Assembly (NCBI RefSeq): GCF_001984215.1
Contig: NZ_CP019420.1
Span: 4,898,001 to 4,962,000 of the forward strand
Reading direction: 5' to 3'
DNA: 64,000 bases
From: Mycobacterium sp. MS1601
GTDB lineage: Bacteria > Actinomycetota > Actinomycetes > Mycobacteriales > Mycobacteriaceae
In this document: positions 43,102 to 51,470 of the stretch, one piece after another
How the letters are laid out: each line of letters begins with the position of its first letter
How positions within the stretch are numbered: the stretch's first letter is position 1
Made by a program: the position numbers and the translations under genes
Notes under the pieces: generated by a model
What the model was told of the DNA's origin: nothing
Seen by the model: only the letters and a program-made list of their open reading frames with translations
Databases searched by the model: none

Positions 43102-43604
43102 CCCGCCGAAGCCAGGAGCGACAGTGCCGAACCCTTCTGGACCAGCCAGCCGGAGGGGCTCGGACCGGCGATGAAGGTCACCGGACGGGTGGTGCTGACG
43201 CCGTTGGCGGCGGTGGCGGTCACGTTGGCCGTGGCCACCGGACCGTTGACGTCGATGTCTGCCACGCCGAAGGTCAACGGGAACAGACCCTTGGCCTGCG
43301 CGTTCGAGAAGGCGCGGTCAGCGGTGATGGCCTCGATGCGGCCCACTCCACCTTCGATGTACGCCGACTTGGCGCCACTGAACGAACCACCGGTGGCCAG
43401 CGCGTTCAGCGTCTGGGTCAGGGGGGCCTGCAGGTCAGGTGCGGGCGTCTGCGGCAGCGGTATGTCCCACACCACCGGCTGGATTGCCGGGGATGTGACC
43501 GTGGTCACTGATGCAATGGAAGTCACACCTGCCGCCGCGGCGCCGACGACGGCGACCGCACCGACGGCGGTTGCCACACCGGTGGCGAGGGATTTCAGGT
43601 TCAC
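43098..43604 (-). CDS. MTB12/CFP2 family secreted low-molecular-weight antigen-like protein
   Basis: A 168-residue secreted protein: signal peptide NLKSLATGVATAVGAVAVVGAAAAG followed by the MTB12 domain (PVVWDIPLPQTPAPDLQAPLTQTLNALATGGSF...YIEGGVGRIEAI...WLVQKGSALSLLASAG). Known: MTB12 (Rv2376c) is an abundant culture-filtrate antigen of unknown role. The GTG at 43604 has AAAGGAC upstream; the frame to 43682 is non-coding in style. Divergent from mpa, and co-transcribed with the related lppK. Confidence 0.85.
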   Translation of the reverse strand: MNLKSLATGVATAVGAVAVVGAAAAGVTSIASVTTVTSPAIQPVVWDIPLPQTPAPDLQAPLTQTLNALATGGSFSGAKSAYIEGGVGRIEAITADRAFSNAQAKGLFPLTFGVADIDVNGPVATANVTATAANGVSTTRPVTFIAGPSPSGWLVQKGSALSLLASAG

Positions 43605-43716
43605 GGCTGTCCTTTCGATCGGCCGGCCTCTGGAGCAGAGGCTAACAGTCTCTCTGGTGTGTCGAATTCCTACACCGCACACAAAGTCTGAATCGCCGGT
43701 AGCTTTGAAGTTGTTA

Positions 43717-43737
43717 CCGCACCAACTTTCGGTGCGG
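43717..43737 (+). promoter_or_regulatory. Hairpin adjoining the mpa ribosome-binding site
   Basis: CCGCACC (43717-43723) and GGTGCGG (43731-43737) form a perfect seven-pair stem with a seven-base loop. The ribosome site GGGAGGAG begins immediately after the stem and the mpa ATG is at 43752. A stem this close could limit ribosome access or stabilise the mRNA 5' end. Inferred only. Confidence 0.4.
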
Positions 43738-43751
43738 GGGAGGAGCGCAGC

Positions 43752-45569
43752 ATGAGTGAATCAGAGCGTTCGGGGGAAGACCCGCAGGGCTTTTCCAGCG
43801 AAGATGCTGCAGAGCTGGAGTCCTTGCGCCGCGAGGCGGCAATTCTGCGTGAACAGCTCGACGCCAGCGGAAGTCAGGGCGCAGCGCGCAGTGCACGCGA
43901 TGTGCATCAACTCGAGGCCCGGATCGACTCGTTGGCGGCACGCAACGCCAAGCTGATGGAAACTCTGAAGGAGGCGCGCCAGCAGCTTTTGGCTCTCCGC
44001 GAAGAGGTCGACCGGCTGGGCCAGCCGCCCAGTGGCTACGGAGTGCTGCTCAGCACCCACGAGGATGACACCGTCGACGTCTTCACCTCGGGCCGCAAGA
44101 TGCGCCTCACCTGCTCTCCCAACATCGAGGTCTCGGCGCTCAAGCAGGGCCAGACGGTCCGGCTGAACGAGGCCCTCACCGTCGTCGAGGCCGGAAGCTA
44201 CGAGGCCGTCGGCGAGATCAGCACGCTGCGTGAGATCCTCGCCGACGGGCACCGCGCACTGGTGGTCGGGCACGCCGACGAAGAACGGATCGTCTGGCTG
44301 GCCGAACCGCTGGTGGCCGCCGCCGACCTGCCCACCGATCTGCAGGCCGAGTCCGAGGACGACTGGCGACCCCGCAAGCTGCGCCCCGGTGACTCCCTGC
44401 TGGTGGACACCAAGGCCGGCTACGCCTTCGAGCGCATTCCCAAGGCCGAGGTCGAGGACCTGGTGCTCGAAGAGGTGCCCGACGTCAGTTACCACGACAT
44501 CGGTGGCCTCACCCGCCAGATCGAGCAGATCCGCGATGCGGTGGAGCTGCCGTTCCTGCACAAGGACCTCTACCGCGAGTACGCGCTGCGTCCGCCCAAA
44601 GGTGTGCTGCTCTACGGGCCGCCCGGCTGCGGTAAGACGCTCATCGCCAAGGCGGTGGCCAACTCGCTGGCCAAGAAGATGGCCGAGGTCCGTGGCGACG
44701 ACGCCCGCGAGGCCAAGTCCTACTTCCTCAACATCAAGGGCCCGGAGCTGCTCAACAAGTTCGTCGGTGAGACCGAGCGCCACATCCGCCTGATCTTCCA
44801 GCGGGCTCGGGAGAAGGCGTCCGAAGGCACTCCGGTGATCGTGTTCTTCGACGAGATGGACTCGATCTTCCGCACCCGCGGCACCGGAGTCAGCTCGGAC
44901 GTGGAGACCACTGTCGTGCCTCAGCTGCTCTCGGAGATCGACGGCGTCGAGGGGCTGGAGAACGTCATCGTGATCGGCGCCTCCAACCGCGAAGACATGA
45001 TCGACCCCGCGATCCTGCGGCCCGGCCGCCTGGACGTCAAGATCAAGATCGAGCGGCCCGACGCCGAGTCGGCGCAGGACATCTTCAGCAAGTACCTCAC
45101 CGAGGACCTGCCGGTGCACGCCGACGATCTGGGTGAGTTCGACGGTGATCGCGCGCTGACCATCAAGACGATGATCGAGAAGGTCGTCGACCGGATGTAC
45201 GCCGAGATCGACGACAACCGGTTCCTGGAGGTCACCTACGCCAACGGTGACAAGGAAGTCATGTACTTCAAGGACTTCAACTCAGGCGCCATGATCCAGA
45301 ACGTCGTGGACCGGGCGAAGAAAAACGCCATCAAGTCGGTGCTCGAAACCGGCCAGCGTGGTCTGCGTATCCAGCACCTGCTGGATTCGATCGTCGACGA
45401 GTTCGCCGAGAACGAGGATCTGCCCAACACCACCAACCCCGATGACTGGGCACGGATCTCGGGCAAGAAGGGCGAGCGGATCGTCTACATCCGCACGCTG
45501 GTCACCGGCAAGAGTTCGAGCGCCAGCCGGGCCATCGACACCGAGTCCAACCTGGGCCAGTACCTGTAG
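43752..45569 (+). CDS. mpa: Mycobacterial proteasome ATPase Mpa (ARC)
   Basis: A 605-residue AAA+ unfoldase that recruits Pup-tagged proteins and feeds them to the 20S proteasome. Order seen: N-terminal coiled coil (about 20-95, Pup-binding), two OB-type beta domains (100-240), AAA module with Walker A GPPGCGKT near 287, Walker [11 protein letters not shown] near 362, arginine finger region [11 protein letters not shown] near 420, and the C-terminal GQYL that docks to the proteasome. Length and ending match Mpa exactly. The proteasome and Pup-ligase genes are not in the window. Confidence 0.97.
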   Translation: MSESERSGEDPQGFSSEDAAELESLRREAAILREQLDASGSQGAARSARDVHQLEARIDSLAARNAKLMETLKEARQQLLALREEVDRLGQPPSGYGVLLSTHEDDTVDVFTSGRKMRLTCSPNIEVSALKQGQTVRLNEALTVVEAGSYEAVGEISTLREILADGHRALVVGHADEERIVWLAEPLVAAADLPTDLQAESEDDWRPRKLRPGDSLLVDTKAGYAFERIPKAEVEDLVLEEVPDVSYHDIGGLTRQIEQIRDAVELPFLHKDLYREYALRPPKGVLLYGPPGCGKTLIAKAVANSLAKKMAEVRGDDAREAKSYFLNIKGPELLNKFVGETERHIRLIFQRAREKASEGTPVIVFFDEMDSIFRTRGTGVSSDVETTVVPQLLSEIDGVEGLENVIVIGASNREDMIDPAILRPGRLDVKIKIERPDAESAQDIFSKYLTEDLPVHADDLGEFDGDRALTIKTMIEKVVDRMYAEIDDNRFLEVTYANGDKEVMYFKDFNSGAMIQNVVDRAKKNAIKSVLETGQRGLRIQHLLDSIVDEFAENEDLPNTTNPDDWARISGKKGERIVYIRTLVTGKSSSASRAIDTESNLGQYL

Positions 45570-45576
45570 ATCATCA

Positions 45577-45630
45577 CCGCGACACACACTCGCCCGTCTC
45601 CAGCTGGAGACGGGCGAGTGTGTGTCGCGG
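45577..45630. terminator. Perfect 54-bp palindrome after mpa (probable factor-independent terminator)
   Basis: Bases 45577-45603 and 45604-45630 are exact reverse complements, centred on CAG|CTG with no spacer, eight bases after the mpa stop. As RNA the hairpin would have 25 or so pairs and a minimal loop. No U-tract follows; mycobacterial terminators often lack one. The arms include CGACACACACTCGCCCGTCT. Confidence 0.7.
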
Positions 45631-45689
45631 GCAATGTATTAAGCGCACCTATTGACGTCCCTTGCCAGTGACAAGTGCGCGAGCCTAGT

Positions 45690-45707
45690 ACTGACGCTAG
45701 TGTCAGT
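45690..45707. promoter_or_regulatory. Operator-like inverted repeat upstream of the GGDEF gene
   Basis: ACTGAC-GCTAGT-GTCAGT is a perfect six-base inverted repeat around a six-base spacer, 35 bases before the diguanylate cyclase ATG. The layout and the CTGACGCTAGTGTCAG style resemble TetR-family operators in mycobacteria. No TetR gene is adjacent. Inferred. Confidence 0.45.
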
Positions 45708-45742
45708 GACTGATTTGTTGACTACGGCAAGGCTGACCTTTC

Positions 45743-46918
45743 ATGATCCCCGACGTCCGCACCATGTGGATGGTCGTCGCCACCACCGCCTTGCTGTTCG
45801 GCTTCCTCGAGGTCTGGGCCGGCTGTGGCAGGCGGCGCGACACGGCCATGGTGATGTGGGGCTGCGCCAACGTCGCGGGCGGTATCGGCGCCGGTCTGTT
45901 GAGTACCCAGGGGATCTTGCCCTACATGTTCGCAGAAGCCCTGGCCAACGGTTTCCTGGTGCTCGTGTGGAGTCTGATCTGGGCCGGAGTGCGAGTGTTT
46001 GCGGGTCGACGGATCCTTTTGCGCGCCAGCTTGTTCGGGCCGGTGGCGGTGACGATGGCATGTCTCTACATCCCGCCGTTCACCACCGACATGGTGGTGC
46101 GATTGCAGCTCACGTCAGTGGGCATCGTCGCGTACCTGATCCTCATCACCGTCGACGCCGTACGTGCCGAGCGCTCCGAGCATCTGGTCATGCGACGTGT
46201 CTTGGCGGCGTTGAGCATTGTGTCGGTGGTCCCGGTGATCTGGCGGGCAGTCAACGCCCAGCAGAACTCTGGCTCCTTCGAGTTGATGAGGAACACCGCG
46301 GCAACCGCGACGCCGCTGGTGTTGCTGTTCGTCGCGGCCATCGCGATCAACGTCTGTCTGTTGCTCGTCGGCCGGGAGCGCCTGGGTAATCAGCTGGCGC
46401 AGGCGGCGGTGATCGACAGTCTCACAGGAGTTTTGAACCGGGCCGGGTTCATGGACCAGGCAGCAGAGGCGGCCCATTCCTGCCTGCGTGGCCGGCGGCC
46501 GTGCTCTATCGTGCTGATGGACCTCGATGAGTTCAAAGCGGTCAATGACCGCTACGGACATGCCGCCGGGGATCTGCTGTTGTCGGAGTTCGCCGCGATC
46601 GCACGAGCCAATGTGCGTCCCGGGGATGTGCTGGGGCGCATCGGCGGCGAGGAATTCTGCGCACTCCTTGTCGGAGCAGGCGAAGCGGAGGCCATCGCCG
46701 TGGCCGACCGGTTGCGAACAGCCTTTGCCGACGCGGTTTTCGACTATGCCGGCGTATTGCTCACGGGAACGGTGAGCGTAGGCGTCGCGCAGGTGCGATC
46801 AGGAGAAGAGTTGGTGATCCCAATTCGACGGGCTGACGAGGCGATGTACCGGGCCAAGAAGGATGGCCGTGACCGTGTGGTCGGCGCTTCGGACGGTGAT
46901 CCGCCTGCACGGCCGTGA
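45743..46918 (+). CDS. Membrane-bound GGDEF diguanylate cyclase
   Basis: A 391-residue protein with six or seven N-terminal membrane helices (about residues 8-205) and a C-terminal GGDEF domain: SLTGVLNRAGF near 227, MDLDEFKAVNDRYGHAAGD near 257, and the active-site RIGGEEFC near 299. The intact GG(E)EF motif and upstream metal-binding Asp suggest an active c-di-GMP synthase; no EAL domain. Known: c-di-GMP enzymes are few in mycobacteria. Regulated probably by the inverted repeat at 45690. The membrane part may sense an envelope signal. Confidence 0.9.
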   Translation: MIPDVRTMWMVVATTALLFGFLEVWAGCGRRRDTAMVMWGCANVAGGIGAGLLSTQGILPYMFAEALANGFLVLVWSLIWAGVRVFAGRRILLRASLFGPVAVTMACLYIPPFTTDMVVRLQLTSVGIVAYLILITVDAVRAERSEHLVMRRVLAALSIVSVVPVIWRAVNAQQNSGSFELMRNTAATATPLVLLFVAAIAINVCLLLVGRERLGNQLAQAAVIDSLTGVLNRAGFMDQAAEAAHSCLRGRRPCSIVLMDLDEFKAVNDRYGHAAGDLLLSEFAAIARANVRPGDVLGRIGGEEFCALLVGAGEAEAIAVADRLRTAFADAVFDYAGVLLTGTVSVGVAQVRSGEELVIPIRRADEAMYRAKKDGRDRVVGASDGDPPARP

Positions 46919-46947
46919 CATCGGTGCGACGGAAATCGACTATGTGG

Positions 46948-47252
46948 TCAGGTGCGCAGTGAGTAGCTGTTGGCCAGGTAGTCTCGCAGGACGTGAGCCT
47001 TGGTAGCAGCGGTAGGCGCCGGGTTCATCGATGACAGAGACACCGTCGCCTGCTTGTGCATCTGGGGCCGTTGAGAAGTGCTGTGACGGCATCGTTTTCG
47101 GCCGCGATGGCGGCGGCATCGAGTGCAGACCAGAGTTCGCCCGGACAGTCGTTGAGTGGGAAGGTGTTGTAGACGTCGGCAACAGGACCGGCATCTGTCA
47201 TGCGGACCAGCAGGACTTCGCCGTAGCGCCTGCCGAAGACGGGCTCAGCCAC
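46948..47252 (-). pseudogene. Small protein of unknown function co-transcribed with deoR-type gene, one-base frameshift
   Basis: The GTG at 47252 overlaps the end of the DeoR-type regulator. Frame 1 reads AEPVFGRRYGEVLLVRMTD, YNTFPLNDCPGELWSAL, AENDAVTALLNGP; frame 2 continues QMHKQATVSLSSMNPAPTAATKAHVLRDYLANSYSLRT to the stop at 46948. One more G in 47064-47067 joins them to about 101 residues. I do not recognise the family. The N-terminal half looks strongly conserved in style, so it is probably a real gene. It might also be a shortened relative of a longer protein. Confidence 0.55.
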
Positions 47253-48066
47253 GGCTCAGATCGCCTGTCGGGACCACGTGAACGCGCACTCCGCACTCGG
47301 CGATGCGTTCGAGTTGTTTCTCGTCTGCCGTCGAGTCCGTCACCAGGTGGTCGAGACCGTCCAACGACGCCATCTTGGCCAGGGTCACCTTCCCGATTTT
47401 CGAACCGTCCACCGCCACGATCACACGTTGTGCGTTGGCGGCCATGGCAATTGCAGTCCTGGCTTCGGCTTCGTCGAAAGTGGTGGCGCCCACCTCCGCG
47501 GACATGCCGTCGGCGCCCAGAATCGCGGTGCCCACCGTGATCACCTGGAAGGCGTGCTCGGACATCGGTCCGACAGCCTCCAGCGAATTGGCCCGCACCA
47601 GACCGCCGGTGATGATCACCTTCATGTGGGCGTCGACCGCGCAATTCGCAGCGATGGTCAGTGAATTGGTCACGATGGTCATGTGAGACCTGCCCTTCAG
47701 TGACTTGGCGACTTCGCCACACGTCACCCCGCCGGTCAAGGCGACCGACTGCGGTCCGGGGGGCACCAAGGCGGCCGCGTGTGCGGCAATGCGACTCTTG
47801 ATCGCGACCATGCGGTGATCACGTAGTCGGACCGGGACCTCGCTGCCGCTGGGGTCCAGAGCGCGGGCGCCGCCGTGGGTGCGCACCAGCAGGCCCTGCT
47901 CTTCGAGCTCGCTCAGATCGCGGCGCAATGTGGCCGAGGAGATGTTCAACTCGTCGCACAGCACCGTAGAGGTGACCTCACCGCGGTCTCGCAGCAAAGA
48001 CAGCACCTCGCGCATTCTGTCGGTTCGCTTGATCGACAACGCTCGCCACTCCTCAGCCAATCCCAT
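47245..48066 (-). CDS. DeoR/GlpR (AgaR-like) family transcriptional repressor
   Basis: A 273-residue repressor: N-terminal helix-turn-helix (RTDRMREVLSLLRDRGEVTSTVLCDELNISSATLRRDLSELEEQGLLVRTHGGA) and a DeoR sugar-phosphate sensor domain (TGGVTCGEVAKSL, IVTNSLTIAA, IITGGLVRANSLEAVGP, AILGADGMSAEVGATTFDEAEA). Known: such regulators bind phosphorylated sugars. Divergent from the GatY-to-ABC operon, with an inverted repeat directly before its own ATG, so it very likely controls both directions. Confidence 0.92.
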   Translation of the reverse strand: MGLAEEWRALSIKRTDRMREVLSLLRDRGEVTSTVLCDELNISSATLRRDLSELEEQGLLVRTHGGARALDPSGSEVPVRLRDHRMVAIKSRIAAHAAALVPPGPQSVALTGGVTCGEVAKSLKGRSHMTIVTNSLTIAANCAVDAHMKVIITGGLVRANSLEAVGPMSEHAFQVITVGTAILGADGMSAEVGATTFDEAEARTAIAMAANAQRVIVAVDGSKIGKVTLAKMASLDGLDHLVTDSTADEKQLERIAECGVRVHVVPTGDLSRG

Positions 48067-48067
48067 G

Positions 48068-48090
48068 AACGATCAGTTTTCCTGATCGTT
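48068..48090. promoter_or_regulatory. Operator-like inverted repeat between deoR-type gene and sugar operon
   Basis: AACGATCAG (48068-48076) and CTGATCGTT (48082-48090) are perfect nine-base arms around TTTTC. It begins one base before the regulator's start codon and lies 86 bases before the aldolase gene. Further GATC-containing stretches at 48115-48140 may be secondary sites. Inferred DeoR-type binding site. Confidence 0.5.
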
Positions 48091-48176
48091 TACCCGCGTT
48101 CCGTTGCGCGTTATGAGCGATCTTCCCATGATCTACCCATGGTTCATCCACATCATCACAATCGTTCGGCGGCGCT

Positions 48177-49043
48177 GTGACTATCGCCGCCACAGCAGAT
48201 CTCGTTGCTGCCGCGGTGGCCTCCGGTACCGCTGTCCCGGCGTTCAACGTCATCACCATCGAGCATGCCGAGGGAATCGCCGCGGGCGCCGAACAGGCCG
48301 GGACCGCCGCGATCCTGCAGATCAGCGAGAACACCATCGCGTTCCACGATGGCCGCATGGCGCCCCTGGTGGCAGCGTGCGCCCAGATCGCCGCTGCGGC
48401 AGGTGTTGGTGTGGCGCTGCACCTCGACCACCTGCAGGACACCGGGTTGATCACCGAGGCGATCACCGTTGCCGCGCAACTGGGAGTCACGTCGATCATG
48501 GTCGATGCCGCCCACCTGCCGTACGCGGACAATGTCGAGACCACCCGCGGCCTCACCCGCGACGCCCATGCCGCAGGACTGTGGGTGGAGGCAGAACTGG
48601 GCGAGATCGGCGGGAAAGGCAATGCGCACACCCCGGGTGCTCGCACCGATCCGGACGAGGCCGCATCGTTCGTCGCGGCGACGGGCGTCGACGCGCTGGC
48701 CGTTGCGGTGGGCAGTTCGCACGCGATGACCACCCGCGATGCCCACCTGGACCACCAGCTGATCGGCGCACTGGCCGCTGTTGTCCCCGTTCCTCTTGTG
48801 CTGCACGGGTCTTCCGGTGTCGGCGACGAACAGCTGCGCGGCGCCACCGAAGCGGGCATCCGCAAGGTGAACATCGGGACAGCGCTCAACATCGCCTATA
48901 CCTCGGGTGTGCGAGAGGTGTTGCGCAAGGATCCCTCCAAGTCAGATCCGCGGCCCTACCTCGCGATTGCCCGCCAGGCGGTCACCGACACCGTCGAGGA
49001 CCTGTGCCGGGTGGTCACCACGACGCGGGCGGGTGCACGATGA
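48177..49043 (+). CDS. Class II ketose-bisphosphate aldolase (GatY/KbaY-like)
   Basis: A 288-residue zinc-dependent aldolase. Zinc and substrate residues are visible: HLDHLQD near 82, AELGEIGGKGN near 140, AVGSSHA near 178 and LHGSSGVGDEQLR near 208. Known: GatY/KbaY with GatZ/KbaZ cleaves tagatose-1,6-bisphosphate to DHAP and glyceraldehyde-3-phosphate. The next gene is the GatZ-type partner, which supports tagatose-bisphosphate over fructose-bisphosphate. GTG start. First gene of an operon of about 10.7 kb. Confidence 0.88.
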   Translation: MTIAATADLVAAAVASGTAVPAFNVITIEHAEGIAAGAEQAGTAAILQISENTIAFHDGRMAPLVAACAQIAAAAGVGVALHLDHLQDTGLITEAITVAAQLGVTSIMVDAAHLPYADNVETTRGLTRDAHAAGLWVEAELGEIGGKGNAHTPGARTDPDEAASFVAATGVDALAVAVGSSHAMTTRDAHLDHQLIGALAAVVPVPLVLHGSSGVGDEQLRGATEAGIRKVNIGTALNIAYTSGVREVLRKDPSKSDPRPYLAIARQAVTDTVEDLCRVVTTTRAGAR

Positions 49044-50346
49044 CCAGGACACAGCTGATCAACCCCCTGGCAGAGATCATCCGCAGGCACAAATCGGGGG
49101 AGCCGGTCGGCATCTACTCGGTGTGTTCGGCCCACCCCACCGTGGTGCGGGCCGCTGTGGAACAGGCGAAAACCGACGGCAGCGTGGTGCTGATCGAGGC
49201 CACGTCCAACCAGGTGGACCAGTTCGGCGGCTATACCGGTATGCGGCCCAGCAATTTTCGTGACATGGTGCACCGAATCGCCGACGACTGCGGACTGGCG
49301 CGGGAGCGGGTGGTGCTCGGGGAGACCACCTGGGGCCCAACCGATGGCAGAACCGACCCGCCGAAGAGGCGATGGCACACGCCAGGGACCTGATCGCCGC
49401 GTATGTCGAAGCCGGATACACCAAGATCCATCTGGACTGCAGCATGTCCTGCGCCGACGACCCGTCCACGCTGACCGACGAAGTGGTGGCGGCCCGCACC
49501 GCCCAGCTGATGCGGGTGGCCGAGGACACCGCCGAACGTGCCGGCCTCGAGGGCCCGTTGTACGTCATCGGCACCGAGGTTCCAGTTCCCGGCGGTGCGC
49601 ACGAGACACTGGCCGGGCTCACTCCGACGCCGGCCACTCACGCGCTTCGCACCCTGAGCGCACACCGGATAGCTTTTGCCGAAAAGGATCTCGATCACGT
49701 CTGGCCACGGGTGATTGCGCTGGTGGTGCAACCAGGGGTGGAGTTCGACCACCTCGCGATCGTCGATTACCAGCACAGCGGCACCGCTGAACTGAGAGGT
49801 GTCCTGGACGACGAAGCCGGTTTGGTGTTCGAGGCGCATTCCACCGACTACCAACAACCCGCACAACTACGTCAACTCGTCGAGGACCACTGGGCCATTC
49901 TCAAGGTCGGACCCGGGCTGACCTTCGCCATGCGTGAGGCGTTGTTCGCCCTGGCCGCGGTCGAAGCCGAACTGGTGGCACCGGCGTCGCAGTCGCGCCT
50001 GGTCGAGGTCATCGAGGCGCGCATGCTCGCCGACCCGTCGTACTGGGAGTCCTACTATCACGGTGATCCGCACACCCAACGCACCGCACGCAGGTACAGC
50101 TACAGCGACCGGTTGCGCTACTACTGGTCCGATCCCGAGATCGACGCCGCGCGGGAGGCACTGCTGGACAACCTGCGGCGCCGCGGTATTCCGATGCCCC
50201 TGATCAGTCAGCACCTACCCGTGCAGTACCACCGGATTCGCGCGGGTCACCTTCAGCCGGACCCCCTGGCCCTGGTGATCGACAAGATCCGCGACGCACT
50301 GCGCCCGTACGCCCAAGCCTGCTCGACCACTGGAGAATCCCGATGA
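49040..50346 (+). pseudogene. D-tagatose-1,6-bisphosphate aldolase subunit GatZ/KbaZ, one-base frameshift
   Basis: Frame 1 (49040 to about 49319: LAEIIRRHKSGEPVGIYSVCSAHP, IEATSNQVDQFGGYTGM, ERVVLG) and frame 2 (GDHLGPNRWQN..., KIHLDCSMSCADDP, YVIGTEVPVPGG, YQHSGTAEL) join into about 435 residues when one G is added to the GGGG at 49319-49322. Family signatures on both sides are intact. Known: GatZ/KbaZ is the non-catalytic stabilising subunit of the aldolase. Most likely a sequence error in an intact gene. Overlaps both neighbours. Confidence 0.85.
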
Positions 50347-51470
50347 CCACAAACCCCGTGCCCGCGCAGCAAGACGGCGGCGCAACGATCCTCGAAATCG
50401 GACAGCAGCCCGGTGCCTGGCGCGATGTCGCGGCCGGCCTGGATCGACCCGCGCAGGAGTTCCTGCGTGCGATCACCGACCGCACGGATCTGCGAGTGAT
50501 CCTCACCGGCGCCGGCAGTTCCGCGTTCGCCGGTACCATCGCAGCGCCCGCGCTGCGCCGCCACCTGAACCGACGCGTCGAGGCCATCGCGACCACCAGC
50601 ATCGTCGCCAGTCCGCTCGACCACCTCGAGCCGAACACACCGACCTTGCTGGTCTCCTTCGGGCGCTCCGGCAACAGCCCGGAGAGTATTGCCACCACCG
50701 CCCTGGCCGACGAACTGGTCAGCGACATCTGGCATCTCGTCCTGACCTGCGACCGTGACGGCGAGCTCGGCCGAGCCCACGCCGGGCGGGCCGACTCGTT
50801 GGTGGTCTTCATGCCGGAGCGCACCAACGACACCGGCTTCGCGATGACCTCCAGCCTCACCTCGATGCTGCTGACCTGCCTGCTGTTGCTGGGAGACACC
50901 CGCACCGATGACGTCGACGCATTGGCCCGTGCCGCGCAGCATGTCATCGCTTTGCAGCCCGACATCCGGGCGCTGGCCCAGGCCAAGAAGCAGCGGTTCG
51001 TCTACCTCGGTAGCGGACCGCTGGTGGGGCTGGCACGCGAAGCCGCGCTCAAGCTCCTGGAACTGACCGCCGGAGAGGTGGTCACCTACTTCGATTCACC
51101 GCTCGGTTTCCGGCACGGACCCAAGTCCGTACTCGACTCCGACACCCTGGCCGTGGTGTTCGTCTCCACCGATCCCTACACCCGGCGCTACGACCTGGAC
51201 ATGATCGCCGAGATCCGCAACCAACTCGGCACCGATGCCGTGGTGGTGTTGTCCACCCAACCGATACCCGACGAGCTGGGACCTGCGGTGCTGCTGCCGG
51301 GACTCGACGGGTTGGACGACTCGACGGTGGCGCTGGCCTACCTGGTCTTCGCCCAGTACCTGGCGTTGTTCACCTCGCTGGAATACCGCAAGACGCCGGA
51401 CAACCCGTTCCCCTCGGGTGAGGTGAGCCGGGTGGTGCGCGGTGTGACCATCTATCCGATGGCCCGGTGA
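50343..51470 (+). CDS. SIS-domain protein (AgaS-like amino-sugar-phosphate deaminase/isomerase)
   Basis: A 375-residue protein with two SIS domains: VILTGAGSSAFAGTIAAP and LLVSFGRSGNSPES in the first (residues 50-190), VYLGSGPLVGLAREAALKLLELTAGEVVTYFDSPLGFRHGPKS in the second. No glutaminase domain, so not GlmS. Known: AgaS converts galactosamine-6-phosphate to tagatose-6-phosphate plus ammonia. Its place between GatYZ and a sugar kinase fits that. Alternatives are other phospho-amino-sugar isomerases (FrlB, GlmD type). Confidence 0.85.
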   Translation: MTTNPVPAQQDGGATILEIGQQPGAWRDVAAGLDRPAQEFLRAITDRTDLRVILTGAGSSAFAGTIAAPALRRHLNRRVEAIATTSIVASPLDHLEPNTPTLLVSFGRSGNSPESIATTALADELVSDIWHLVLTCDRDGELGRAHAGRADSLVVFMPERTNDTGFAMTSSLTSMLLTCLLLLGDTRTDDVDALARAAQHVIALQPDIRALAQAKKQRFVYLGSGPLVGLAREAALKLLELTAGEVVTYFDSPLGFRHGPKSVLDSDTLAVVFVSTDPYTRRYDLDMIAEIRNQLGTDAVVVLSTQPIPDELGPAVLLPGLDGLDDSTVALAYLVFAQYLALFTSLEYRKTPDNPFPSGEVSRVVRGVTIYPMAR

